A stretch of 64,000 nucleotides of DNA from Pteria penguin (taxonomy: Eukaryota > Mollusca > Bivalvia > Pterioida > Pteriidae): contig CM068584.1 of assembly GCA_035048485.1 (NCBI GenBank), positions 60,699,739 through 60,763,738 on the forward strand, read 5' to 3'. This document shows positions 23,301 to 33,897 of the stretch, one piece after another (position 1 is the stretch's first letter; each line of letters starts with the position of its first letter). The notes under the pieces are model-generated. The model saw nothing but the letters and a program-made list of their open reading frames with translations. It ran no database searches and was not told the DNA's origin. The translations under genes were made by a program, and so were the position numbers.

Positions 23301-24340
23301 AACTAATGTATTTGTAAAGGTACGAATAGGGTCGTTTTCAGCTAACTAATTAATTTGAATCAGATTCGTAAGACAACCAGATTGAAATTGACACCAGTCA
23401 GCTTTATCAAGTTTCCATCGTGCAATACAATTACTATTTAATTAGTTGGAAAATAATCACTCCCACATGAACTGACCATAAAAAGTCAGTCAAAAGCGAT
23501 GGGTCTATTGAAGTATAAGTACCATGCCCTGGATGTAAATAGGTACTGGACCCATCATTAAAGACACAAATTATGTTTTGATATAAAATCTACAATTATT
23601 TTACCTTTGGTATCAACACTGTCACTACCCCACAATATATTATAGCATTAAAGTCACCTAATAAAATATACGGTTCAGGTAACTGCTGAATAAGTTTGTC
23701 AAATTCAGTGCAATCTAAGGTTGAACTGGGCGGAAGATATACTGAACAAAACGTGATGGTTTTATGCAGTGTTATACGCACAGCAGCAGCTTTCGAACAA
23801 AGATGGACGAACCACCTGCAGCTCTTTCATTACTGCTATAAATATTATATTGAAAAAAAAACATTCTTCAATTGAAGAGAGTCTGTGTCCTTAAAATGGG
23901 TTTCCTGTAAACAAACAATTGCCGGTGAATACTGCTGATTAAGTAGGTGTAATTCATTGATATTAACTTTTAAACCTCTACAGTTCCACTGAATAATAGA
24001 ATCACGACGATTCATTTTTAACCTCGCAAGTGAAGGCTTGCAACCTTTTTTCTTGGGGAATTTACTGCGCTCCCTAGAACTTGATGAGATAGGTACCTCA
24101 TCTGCAGAAATATCATCTTTGAAGAGGATGTGGATAGCGAATCCTCCATCTCTACTCCAAGTCCGTCATATTTGGTCCTTGTGATCACATCGGAACTAGA
24201 AGATTTGCTCGGTGAAACAGGTTTAGATGATTATGTAACTTCTTTTTTTACTGGACGTTTGTTTTGAAGTTGACGATTTATTAAAAATCACGTTATGTGA
24301 AGATGTCCGAGAAGATGACTTTGACACCGATAGTGACGCC
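20315..24340 (-). mobile_element. I-group LINE, copy 2, degraded
   Basis: On the minus strand it runs from the C-terminal part of ORF1 (about 24340-24015) through endonuclease, RT and RNase H to a 3' UTR with the GTCGC hairpin and a (TATC)n-type tail at 20315-20326. The 5' end stops inside ORF1 next to a poly(A)-like CAAAACAAAAC tract. It resembles copies 3 and 5 more than copies 1 and 4. Confidence 0.85.
20522..24015 (-). pseudogene. LINE ORF2 (endonuclease-RT-RNase H), many breaks
   Basis: Recognisable pieces: the AP-endonuclease block TFCSVYLPPS...ILLGDFNA (23596-23781), RT FDFEKAYDTTWKYGILKDLY (about 22291-22420), the polymerase box as YVDEFLICC (about 22110-22130), and RNase H (20746-21360) with FCWVPGHMGLVDNVRADKAA. 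At least six frameshifts or stops separate them. The second catalytic Asp of YVDD is Glu, and the first RNase H motif (TDGS) is lost, so the copy cannot retrotranspose. Confidence 0.85.
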
Positions 24341-24384
24341 GGCAAAAAAAAAAAAACAAAACAAAACAAAAAAAACCCCCAAGA

Positions 24385-24464
24385 AAATACAGTACCAACT
24401 CCTGGTCATTCAATACAGTACCAACAACCCCTGGTCATCCAATACAGCACAAACCCCTGGTCAT
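24385..24464 (+). repeat. short imperfect tandem repeat that hosts LINE copy 3
   Basis: A 19-29 bp unit built on ACCAAC...CCCCTGGTCATCCAATACAG is repeated about three times and interrupted by the LINE insertion at 24465. Confidence 0.7.
24450..24464 (+). repeat. target-site duplication, left copy (LINE copy 3)
   Basis: CAAACCCCTGGTCAT, identical to 25754-25768; 15 bp, typical of target-primed reverse transcription. Confidence 0.92.
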
Positions 24465-25753
24465 AGATAGATAGATAGATTATTGTTTTACGTCGCACCG
24501 GGAATATTCCACCCATATGGCGACGATCACAAGTTAACACAAATCGAATCAAATTAAAACTAGCAATTAAAAATATCCAGGAAAGATTGTATATCGTATC
24601 TACACATAAATGGCACTACTAAAATGTACATGTATATACAATTAAAATATGTTATATTTCAATATTATATTTTACTATATAAGTTAACTTCTTTTAAAAG
24701 TCCAAGAACTTTCCAAATACTGACATTCTCAAATAAGTCGCTCATACTTTGTACAGTATAGTAGTCATTTCGAATGTGTGCAGTGTCTGCACATTCTAAC
24801 AATATATGTTTAATACTCAATAGACATCCGCAAGGGATACACTCTGGAGGAGGCTCTTCCTTTAAGAGGTAAGAATGAGTGACCCAAGAGTGCCCTATGC
24901 GGAGTCTATAAGTAACAACTTCACCTCGACGATTATTATGATTACAATGTAGTTTATTTTTAAAAATTGGCTTGAAATCATGAAGTTTATTGTTACCTTC
25001 ATGATCCCAAGCTTCTTGTGTTAAAGTCTCAATATAGTTAAAAATACAAGTTTTAAAGTCGCTATATGGAATTTTACCTACAGTATTAGATCTATATACA
25101 GCTTCTTTTGCTACTTTATCAGCTCTAACATTACCAACCAAACCCGTATGTCCTGGAACCCAACAAAATGCAACATCCAAATTATTTAATAACAGAGAAT
25201 CGACTTTCTCTAAAATCTTCAGAACATATAAATTACTTGTATTGAAATATTTAATAGCCTGAAGGCAAGATAAAGAACCAGAATAAACTATATTTTTAGA
25301 ATATTTGTTTCTTTCGATGTCAGTAAGTGCTAAAAGTATAGCTTTAGCTTCTGCAGTAAATATAGAGCTATTATCAGGTAAACGTACGGATAGAGTAACG
25401 TCATTATCTGTTACTGCAGCAGCTGCAACTCTATCATCAACCTTAGAGCCATCTGTATAGTACGATTTATAATCGGAGTACAAAGACGCAATCTCCGAAA
25501 ACATTTGTTGAGATTGGAGAGAGTTAGTATCATGTTTCTTATAATCTGATAATTTAAGTATGACTGTAGGTCTCTTCATCAACCATGGTGGCGAAGTAGA
25601 TATTTCGTATTTAGCTATATCAGATAGCGTGATGCCAGCCTCCTCGATAAATGGTTTAACACGTAAGCCTATACTTTTAATGTTATTTGGTTTATTAAGA
25701 TATTGTATTTCATATTTCGGCTTAAAGACACAGTTAAATGCAGGATTTGATGG
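24465..25753 (-). mobile_element. I-group LINE, copy 3, 5'-truncated
   Basis: About 1.29 kb with a (GATA)n end (24465-24480, a TATC tail on the element strand), the 3' hairpin, 3' UTR and the RNase H half of ORF2. Perfect 15-bp target duplications flank it. The 5' end is cut inside ORF2 at SNPAFN. Confidence 0.93.
24665..25753 (-). pseudogene. LINE ORF2 C-terminal part (RNase H), uninterrupted frame
   Basis: One open frame codes the linker, RNase H and cysteine-rich tail. YYTDGSKVDDR, FTAEAKAILLAL and GHTGLVGNVRAD are kept, but the third catalytic motif reads YSGSLSCLQA where the other copies have SDSLSC, so one metal-binding Asp is Gly. Any gene model starting at 25768 (MTRGLP...) borrows its start codon from the target duplication and is not a real start. 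There is no RT or endonuclease. Confidence 0.85.
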
Positions 25754-25768
25754 CAAACCCCTGGTCAT
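25754..25768 (+). repeat. target-site duplication, right copy (LINE copy 3)
   Basis: CAAACCCCTGGTCAT, identical to 24450-24464. Confidence 0.92.
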
Positions 25769-25901
25769 CCTATGAACAAATGTCCCGTAGACCTCAATAT
25801 CACCTGAATAAGCATGTCCTTCTAATCAAATTTCCAAAGGTATATAAGATGAAAATTAAAATGAATGCGTATGTACTTCATCAATATTAATTTATTCACA
25901 G

Positions 25902-26115
25902 AGGAATCTTTCATTAATCCATGTAGAGAATGGATCTTATGATGATGTCACAGTTAACCCAGCAGCCTTAAGATCTATTGAAATGAGGGCATTGACATCG
26001 AAATCACCTGCTATTTGTCCTCTGTATAAAGTGCTGGAATTAATATTTTCAGAAGAACTTCGGCATGTCAAAGGTGTAAAAGGATTAGATAAACATAATA
26101 TTGATGCAATGAGAG
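25902..26115 (+). CDS. internal exon, BEN-domain-like
   Basis: Acceptor TTTATTCACAG, 214 nt open, donor G|GTATAC (phase 1). It codes VENGSYDDVTVNPAALRSIE, a Ser/Ala linker, then KVLELIFSEELRHVKGVKGL and DKHNIDAMR. The order V.V.p..L, ..L+.+FS.EEL, .GL.k..I.A+R matches the core of BEN domains, which bind DNA or mediate chromatin contacts in animal repressors. The assignment is by eye. LINE copy 3 lies immediately upstream, and a downstream exon candidate with matching phase is at 27554. Gene identity is unknown and it may be a relic. Confidence 0.5.
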
Positions 26116-26833
26116 GTATACATGTACCACTTTTTTTTCATTAAATCATGAAACAGGCACAGATTAAAGAAAGGTCCCCTGAAACCGTTTTAGGGGTTTT
26201 CTTGTTTTTTTTTTTTTCTGAAAGGGGGGGGGGGGGGGGTCACAAGTTTGGAAAGCATAATGTTGAAAACAAAATGTTAGTAAACCCCTCCTTTTTCGGA
26301 GTTATCTCTTCTTATATTATAGTTGCAGTAATATCTCCTTGTCAAATCTGAGTCTAGCTGATTAGCTGACATTTCTGATATCAACGAACATTATGCACGA
26401 AAAGGGCGATTTAACTTGAACTATTAAAATATCAATGTCTCTTTTTCTCTTCAGGGAATAATGCATTTATCTTTGACTGTCTTGTCTGTCTGTCAAATGT
26501 TGCAGTTTTCTGCATTTGGTTGGTTTGCCTTAAGTTTTAATAATATAACTGTAGATGGTATATGGCCATGCTATGTACCTTACATTATTTACAATACAGT
26601 GATGGATCATATTAGTCTTGGGCATAAAAAATGTGTTTGTTTCCTGTTACATGTCCAAAAAAAGAGGGTCGGTAGGTAGGCTGGTTTTTAGAGAGTGCGT
26701 GTAATTTAGCGTGGTAGTAGTACATGTATTTAGTTTTGCTTTAGCGTTCAAGTTAAAGTGTTAACAACAAACGTCTGTCAATATGATTCAAGCAAGAAGA
26801 AAGAGAAGACACGATCACACAAGAATTATTTAT

Positions 26834-27149
26834 TCAGTGCTTCCCATAGAGTCTGGCAACAAATGCTTTCTTCCCGGCCTCCTCACATTTGGCACATATT
26901 GGGAGCACAGTTTTAAATTTTTGTCCAAATTCAAGTTTAACAACTGCTTCTGATCTGGCACAGTGGACGATGATGTCGACAGGACCAAGTCCATAATAGG
27001 GGATCTCAATCGGTGACTGAGAGCTGAGGGAGGGGCGAACCCCTAGTCTTGTAGAGGGAGTGCTAGGATGGCATCATGGGGGACCCGCATGTATAGTCGA
27101 ATTGTGATAATGCCAGCGCAAGTGACATCTTCTGTCGATCTGTGGTGAT
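26834..27149 (-). pseudogene. C-terminal exon of an unknown gene, one frameshift
   Basis: An acceptor TTTTTCTTCAG precedes ITTDRQKMSLALALSQFDYT and CGSPMMPS. After a one-base shift follow STPSTRLGVRPSLSSQSPIE, IPYYGLGPVDIIVHCARSEA and the end VLPICAKCEEAGKKAFVARL YGKH, with a stop at 26834-26836. The stop overlaps an AATAAA signal (TGAATAAA). The HC...CxxC spacing suggests a small zinc site. I do not recognise the family; the layout suggests the last exon of a host or transposon gene. Confidence 0.4.
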
Positions 27150-27553
27150 CTGAAGAAAAATAATATCTTACGTAGAATGAATAATTATGGCATTAACATT
27201 AAGAAGGTGACAGAGTCTGATAAAACAAAATTGAACCAGTAAATCTCCTACCTACAGATCAATCATGTCACAGAGCCTGTATGATAATAAGCCCCAGAAC
27301 CACCTTTACTTGGTCAACGGTATTTATATTCGTCTGCTCGTAAATTCGTCATTGAGGGCACTGACGAAAATTGGTACATGACGAATAATAACCAATTTAC
27401 GGTATTGCAGGCAAATTCCGTCAACAAGTCCATCAATTGTTTGTTCATCATTTCATACATTGATAATGTTTCTATTTACTATCTAAATGTTAATCAGTAA
27501 ATCTATATGTCTTGTATTGTATATCAATTTAACATTTGATGTTAATATTTTAG

Positions 27554-27710
27554 GGGACAGGGGAAAGATTAAGAAGCTTTTAAAAGATATTCAGAATTTC
27601 ATTCATTGCATTAATATTCCTATGCTTTCACTCACTGCTACATCATCACCAATCCCAAAGACGCAAAATAATGAAAAGTTTGTGTTTCCGTCAAAATTCA
27701 AAAGTATCCA
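27554..27710 (+). CDS. possible next exon of the BEN-like gene
   Basis: The acceptor AATATTTTAG supplies two bases that complete the phase-1 codon left at 26115. The frame reads GDRGKIKKLLKDIQNFIHCI, then a Ser/Pro/Thr-rich stretch, to a donor CA|GTGAGT. Phase agreement is the main support; an alternative acceptor at 26454 also fits the phase but meets a stop quickly. Confidence 0.3.
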
Positions 27711-28210
27711 GTGAGTCACATGATAGACAAAATATTAAAATTTCAACGTTGCGCATACCAAATAATGATATTCTTGAAGAAACCTTTACATGGCTGTTCG
27801 AAGACTTGAAAGTGAAACAGAAACAATTACCAGGATGTAATTTTTTGCGAGTCAATATCAACAGTAGCACATATGTATATTCTATGTTTAGAAAGACTTT
27901 TATTGCTACTTGTAATCTTTTTGAATTTTGAATTTCTACGGTGTGCATAGTATTCACTATGGTTTCCTAATATTATTATTATTATACGCTGTTTAACGTC
28001 GCACCGGGAATATAACACGCATATGGCGACGATTACAATTCTCATATTAACATTTTATAAATACAAATAACTTAAAATATTTGAAAAAAAGACCAGCTTT
28101 TAATGTATATAATATATACAAATAAAAATGATACTAAAATCATTTTACAAATTCATATTGTACATCGATACCATGATAAGAAATATATATATATATAACC
28201 ATTCAATATA

Positions 28211-31200
28211 CTATATTTTATTATACAAATTTACTTCTTTTGAAAATTCTATTATGTTCGTTATATTAACCCTCTCAAATAGCGCTTTCATATTATCTGC
28301 AGAAAAATAATTAATTCTAATATGTGCAGTATCTGCACAATCAAGTAAAATGTGTATTACACTAAGTAGACATCCGCAAGGGATACACTCTGGAGGGGTT
28401 CTTCCTTTAACAGGTAAGAGTGCGTGATCCAAGAGTGTCCAATGCGGAGTCTACTAATAACAACTGCATCTTTTCGACGGTCATGAAAATAATGTATTTT
28501 ATTTTTAAATATTGACTTGACCTCGTGAAGCTTATTATTATTTTCACGATCCCAGGCTTCCTGAGATAAAGTATCGATATAATTTGATATTGAAATCTTA
28601 AAATCAGTATAAGGTATTTTTCCTACAACATTTGAATTATTTAAACCATCCTTCCCTGCTTTGTCAGCTTTATCATTACCTACAAGGCCCATATGGCCAG
28701 GCACCCAACAAAATACAATGTTGGATTTCTTAGAGATAAGAAAATCTATCTTCTCCAGTATCCTCAATATATACGGATTGTTAACATTACGATGTTTTAT
28801 AGCTTGGAGACACGACAAAGAATCTGAGAATATTATGCTTTTAGAAATTTTATTCTGTTCAACATGAACAAGTGATAGAAGTATAGCTTTTGATTCTGCT
28901 GTAAATATAGAAGCATTATTTGGTAAGCGAATTGATAAAGATATATCTTTATCAGTTACTGCAGCAGCGGCGACTCTATCATCAACCTTAGAACCATCCG
29001 TAAAATATAATTTATGATTTGAATATGAAGACTTGATTTCTGAAAGGAGTTGTTGATATTTAATGGAATTAGTGTTTATTTTCTTGTGATCTGATAATGT
29101 GAGTATAACTGTAGGTTTTCTCATCAGCGAGAGCGGTGAAGAAGGTATTTCATAATTTGTTATATCAGATAATGTTATGCCAGCCAGTACAATATGGGGT
29201 CTAATATGTAAACCTATATTTTTAATACAATTTTGTTTATTATTGTATAAAACTTCATGTTTAGGTTGAAATACACAGTCAAAAGCAGGATTTAATGGAT
29301 TTGAATGTAGTTTCGTTATGTATTGCAAGGTAAGTTTAAGTCTTCTCTCTTTCAAAGATGGTTCGCCTGCCTCAGCATATAAACTCTGCACAGGTGAGGT
29401 CCTGAAAGCACCAATACTTAATCGTAAGCCTTGGTGATGTATGGTGTCCAGAAGCTGTAAATAAGACTTTCTGGCCGAACCATAAACAATACAACCATAG
29501 TCCAGCTTTCATCGGACCAGCGATCTATAAAGCTGAAGCAAGGTTGTACTTTCAGCACCCCATTCCGTACTAGATAAAACTTTTAAAATATCCAAGGTTT
29601 TAATACACCTAAGTTTCAAATATTTAATATGTGGTAAAAAAGATAAACGATTATCAAATATAATTCCAAGGAACTTCACTTCTTTAACTACTTTTATTTG
29701 GTCTCCATCTAAGAAAAGCTCCGGATCATTATGTATACGTTTCATCTGACAAAAATGTACACATGAGGTTTTATTTTTAGAAAATTTAAAACCGTTCTCC
29801 ACAGACCATTTATATATATTATTTAAGCAAAGCTGCAATTTTCGCTCTATCAGATTCATATTTTTTCCACGACAACAAATAAGAAAGTCATCAACATATA
29901 ATGATCCGTCAATGTCATTTTCCAAAACTTCTGCCAAGCTATTAATTTTAATATTGAAAAGGGTAACAGAGAGAATACTTCCTTGGGGAACACCCATTTC
30001 CTGCTCGAATGTATCGGAAGTATGTGCTCCTAGACGAACATTAAAATGTCTATTTTTAAGAAAATTCGAAATAAAAATTGGCAAATTGCCACGTAAACCC
30101 ATGGTATTCAAGTCTTTTAATATGCCATACTTCCAAGTGGTATCGTATGCCTTTTCCAGATCAAAGAATATAGAAACATTATGTTCTTTAGTAATAAATG
30201 CATCCCGAATATATGTTTCTAAACAAACAAGATGATCAGCTGTACTCCTTTGCTTCCTAAAACCGCACTGAATAGAAGTGATAAGATTATTATGCTCTAG
30301 GAACCAAATAAGTCTCTCATTTATCATTCTTTCTAATGTTTTACAAACACAGCTAGTAAGTGATATAGGCCGATAATTAATTGGATCAGTGTTATCTTTT
30401 CCAGGTTTTGGAATAGGAATTATTATAGAATCTTTCCAGGAATCTGGAAAATCTCCAGAACTCCAAATACGATTAAAAATATCGAGCAAAATGTTTAAAG
30501 ATTGAATGGGAAGATGCTTTATAATCTGATAGTGAATATCGTCTGGACCTACAGCAGTGTCATTTGATTTTTCCAAGGATGTAATCAATTCATCAATGGA
30601 AAATTTCTGGTTATAATCTTCATTGTTAGAAGATTTAAAATTAAGTTGTATTTTTTCGCTTTTCTGTTTTATACGTTTAAATTTTGGAAGGCAGTTATCT
30701 GATGAGGAGTTTTTAGAAAAAGTGCGACCTAAATAGTTAGCTATATCATTTTTATATGTTAAAACATGAGAATTATATTGCAGATGTTTAACATTATTGG
30801 AAGTATCTTTTCCTTTTATCTTCTTTATCATTTTCCATACTTTATTAGTAGGAGTTCGTGTTTTTATTTTAGAGACATATTTTCTCCATGACAATCGTTT
30901 ACAATGGTTAATAGTACGCTTTGCAATAGCTCTAGTTTTGCGTACATTATTTAGATTTGTATTCAAGGGATGTCTTTTATATAGTTTTTCAGTCCTTTTA
31001 CGTTCTTTGATGACATTTTTACAATCATCATCAAACCATGGGTTATGTTTGTGTTTTGGAACTGCAGAGGTTTTTGGAATATTCTGTTCACAAATTTCAA
31101 CCAGAGTATGTGTAAAAGTAAGTATAGGATCAGCTCCTTCTGAAAAGTTCACTGAATTTAGATTTGTAAGACAGTCCGATTGGAATTGGTTCCAGTCTGC

Positions 31201-31899
31201 TTTGTTAAGCTTCCATTGTGGAATATAATTATTATTAGAAGATATAATACTCTTTAATACAAGTGGAAAGTGGTCACTTCCACATAGATCATCGTGTACC
31301 GACCAAACAAAATCTGTTAAAAGGGAAGGATCACTTATTGTAAGATCTATTGAAGAATACGTTCCATGTCCTGGATGTAAGTATGTATTAGACCCATCAT
31401 TAACGATACATAAATTGTGTTTTGATATTAGGTCTTCAATTTTTTTACCTTTAGTATCTGTATGGTCACTACCCCAAATTTGATTGTGAGCATTAAAGTC
31501 TCCTAATAAAATGAAAGGTTTTGGTAACTGATCAATAAGATTATCTAGCTCTGCAGAATTGAAGTTAACACTTGGAGGAATGTATATAGAACACAACGTG
31601 ATAGTTTTCTGTAACGTGATACGGACAACAACAGCTTGAAAATTAGTATTTAGTCGCAAAGAACTGTGTAAAATGGAATTTCGAACTGGAATAGATGAAC
31701 CACCTTTGGCTCTGTCATCTGAACTATAAATATCATATTTTGCAAAATTCTTTCATTTGAGGGTATCGGTATCTTTTAGATGTGTCTCCTGAAGACAAAA
31801 TACTGCTGGCGAATATTGCTGATCAAGGAGATGTATTTCATTTATATTTGTTTTTAAACCTCTACAGTTCCACTGGATTATAGAATCAAAACGATTCAT
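28211..31899 (-). pseudogene. LINE ORF2 polyprotein, two stops and one frameshift
   Basis: The start codon at 31899 opens MNRFDSIIQWNCRGLKTNIN. AP-endonuclease motifs: WNCRGL, LQETH, LLGDFNAHNQIWGSD, GSDHFPLVL. RT motifs: IPIPKPGKD, FDLEKAYDT, GVPQGSILS, YVDDFLICC. RNase H motifs: TDGSKVDDR, AESKAILLSL, SDSLSCLQA, GHMGLVGNDKAD. A cysteine-rich C-terminus follows. Breaks: TGA in the endonuclease after DTDTLK (about 31760), TGA replacing Ser in LVR*KLDYG (about 29508), and a one-base loss at the CCTCCTCCA run (about 28395). All catalytic residues survive, so this is a recently dead copy of an intact design of about 1,230 aa. Confidence 0.9.
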
Positions 31900-33218
31900 T
31901 TTGTTTTTAATCTAGGAAGAGACGTTTTTCGACCCCTTTTGCCTGGAGATATACTGCGATCCCTAGAACGAGATAAAGAGTTTTTAACAAGGGTATCTGA
32001 ATTATATGAAGTATCTGTATCTATCGGAGGTGTATTTGAATCCTCCATTTCTACCTCAAGTGCATCAAATTTGTTGCTGACAACTACTGCAGAACTTGTG
32101 CTGGGAATACGTTTGATAGACTTCGTTTTACTCTGTGGTTTATTCTGTTTGTTATTTTGTTTAACTGGAGATAATTTTGTATTTACAACTGGTGTTGTCT
32201 GTGATGAAGATGATGACTTTGACAACGATGACGGCTTAGAAGATGATCGTGACGTCTTAGAGAAACCTGATGCATTATCAAGATCTTTTTGCAATCCTGT
32301 AATTTCGGTTTGACAAGCTACAGATACAGTTTTCTTGGAACTAAGAATATTAGCGTAACTCTGTGATGCGCAAGAACGCAGTTGTTGGCTATTATAAATA
32401 TTTCTGGCCTCAGGATAGGGAATACGTTTGTCTACTTTTATTTTAATGATTTCAACTTCTTTCTTGTATGCTGGACAATCTTTTGAGGTAGATTTATGAT
32501 TACCTTTGCAGTTAATACACTGCACAATAGAAGAATCACATGGTTCATCAAAGTGATCATCTTCGTAAGAAGGTCCAGTGTGACCACATCGGTCGCATGT
32601 CTGATGGTTTTTACAGTGTCCTCTTGTGTGTCCAAACTTAAGACAACAAAAACAACGCAGAGGAGAAGGATAATACTGCTCTACGTTGGCCAAAACGTAA
32701 CCTAATTTAATTTTTGTAGGTACAGTAGGCGTACTAAACGTCAGAAGAAAAGTATGAGATTTAATCTCCTTACCATCACGCTTAATGATAAAGCGTTTTA
32801 CAGCTATAACCTTTTGATTCTTGAGGCCATCAAGAATAACATCGTCAGCCAACAAATGTAAATTTCGGTCCTTGTCCCTGAGTATACCTCTACTAGTATT
32901 GAGAATGGAATGCGGTAATACTTTAACGGGTATTTCACCGATATGATCACACGTTTGTAAGTTCAAGGATTGTTGTTTTGATGCACATTCGACTACCAGA
33001 TTGCCGTTACGTTGTTTAGTGACGTTTTTAACAGTTCCAGCAATAGACTGTATAGTCTTATCCACTAAGAATGGAGAAGCTTTCGATAAAGCGTAGTCCT
33101 CAGCAGATATAACTAAATACCTTGACCAGTCGTCATCTTGTTGTTGAGCGTTCTCTATTGTGTCAGCTAAACGCTTACGTTTGGTAATTGTTTGGTGTGG
33201 TGTTTGTGTAGAATCCAT
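31896..33218 (-). CDS. LINE ORF1, zinc-knuckle RNA-binding protein (440 aa)
   Basis: Intact 440-codon frame. The N-terminal half (to about residue 180) has the RRM-like fold region of I-group ORF1 (YLVISAEDYALSKASPFLVD, FLLTFSTPTVPTKIKLGYV). Then come three zinc knuckles: CFCCLKFGHTRGHC (C-x2-C-x4-H-x4-C), CDRCGHTGPS...C, and CINCKGNHKSTSKDC. The C-terminal third is Ser/Lys-rich and low complexity (SSSKPSSLSKSSSSS) with a basic end. ORF1 proteins coat the LINE RNA in the RNP. Its stop TGA overlaps the ORF2 start as ATGA, which suggests translation of ORF2 by termination-reinitiation. This ORF1 could still act in trans. Confidence 0.9.
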   Translation of the reverse strand: MDSTQTPHQTITKRKRLADTIENAQQQDDDWSRYLVISAEDYALSKASPFLVDKTIQSIAGTVKNVTKQRNGNLVVECASKQQSLNLQTCDHIGEIPVKVLPHSILNTSRGILRDKDRNLHLLADDVILDGLKNQKVIAVKRFIIKRDGKEIKSHTFLLTFSTPTVPTKIKLGYVLANVEQYYPSPLRCFCCLKFGHTRGHCKNHQTCDRCGHTGPSYEDDHFDEPCDSSIVQCINCKGNHKSTSKDCPAYKKEVEIIKIKVDKRIPYPEARNIYNSQQLRSCASQSYANILSSKKTVSVACQTEITGLQKDLDNASGFSKTSRSSSKPSSLSKSSSSSQTTPVVNTKLSPVKQNNKQNKPQSKTKSIKRIPSTSSAVVVSNKFDALEVEMEDSNTPPIDTDTSYNSDTLVKNSLSRSRDRSISPGKRGRKTSLPRLKTK

Positions 33219-33897
33219 GAGAAAAGTTGTGATTCATTCTCGCAGCCACCCACCCTCCAAGGAGTGTCAACAAGGACCTGGCAATACACTGTGGATCTCC
33301 GACAGCAATGCACTGGAATGACTGCGAGAGGATACTCGGAATATAAAGCAAAGAAACACATTAGGCTGAATATAATGTATTCTCGTGTACCAAACGACAA
33401 AACAACAATACAGTCCTTATCATGCGAATACTCTACATTCATACCCGATTGACCCATAAGCCACCGCCTTCTCGCATACATATCTATAACTAAGTAATGT
33501 AAACAAGGTAACGTATTACAAATATATAGAGAGATAGAAATCTCTAGTGAATGAATACTTCTACATGAATTACGAGGGCTCGGCATGACAAAGCCGATTG
33601 ATCGAGATCGGGCCCATCCGACCTCCCGTCTAGTAGAAGTAAGGGCCAAAGTAGAGTGTTGAGAATTAGCATATCGCAACATGCCAACCCCCTCAGCTAC
33701 CAGGATTCCGTCCTCCCACGACACGGGTCGCATCTTACGGCAACGAAGACGCCTCATTCGGCCTTAACCCGCGACCAGCAAGAGGGTGCTTGGGAATCTC
33801 ATACGAGAATTCCCCAGGTTCCTCATTTAGTCGCCTCATACGACACGCAAGAGGATACGGAGGTCCTATTCTTATCACCCCGGGGACCCCACGGGGG
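33219..33897 (-). promoter_or_regulatory. LINE copy 4 5' UTR, probable internal promoter
   Basis: About 680 bp upstream of ORF1. The outer 340 bp is much richer in G+C than the surroundings (for example GGTCGGATGGGCCCGATCTC) and ends in a GGGGTCCCCGGGG palindrome at the extreme 5' end. I-group LINEs use internal promoters in this position; promoter activity is inferred. Confidence 0.5.

Larger units (their letters stand above)
27969..33897 (-). mobile_element. I-group LINE, copy 4, near full length (5.9 kb)
   Basis: Read on the minus strand: GC-rich 5' UTR starting CCCCCGTGGGGTCCCCGGGG (33878-33897), ORF1 (33218-31896), ORF2 (31899-28211, broken), 3' UTR with the GTCGC hairpin, and an (ATT)n tail at 27969-27985 rather than (TATC)n. 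It is the only copy here with both ORFs and an apparent true 5' end. That 5' end abuts the 3' UTR of copy 5 at about 33898. Confidence 0.9.

Noticed and set aside
26455..26540. Alternative exon after the BEN-like exon (acceptor at 26454)
   Set aside because: Good polypyrimidine tract and phase, but the frame reaches a stop after about 30 hydrophobic residues unlike any BEN protein end I know.
33167..33757. 196-residue minus-strand frame upstream of LINE ORF1
   Set aside because: Lies in the LINE 5' UTR, overlaps the ORF1 start in another frame and shows no domain.
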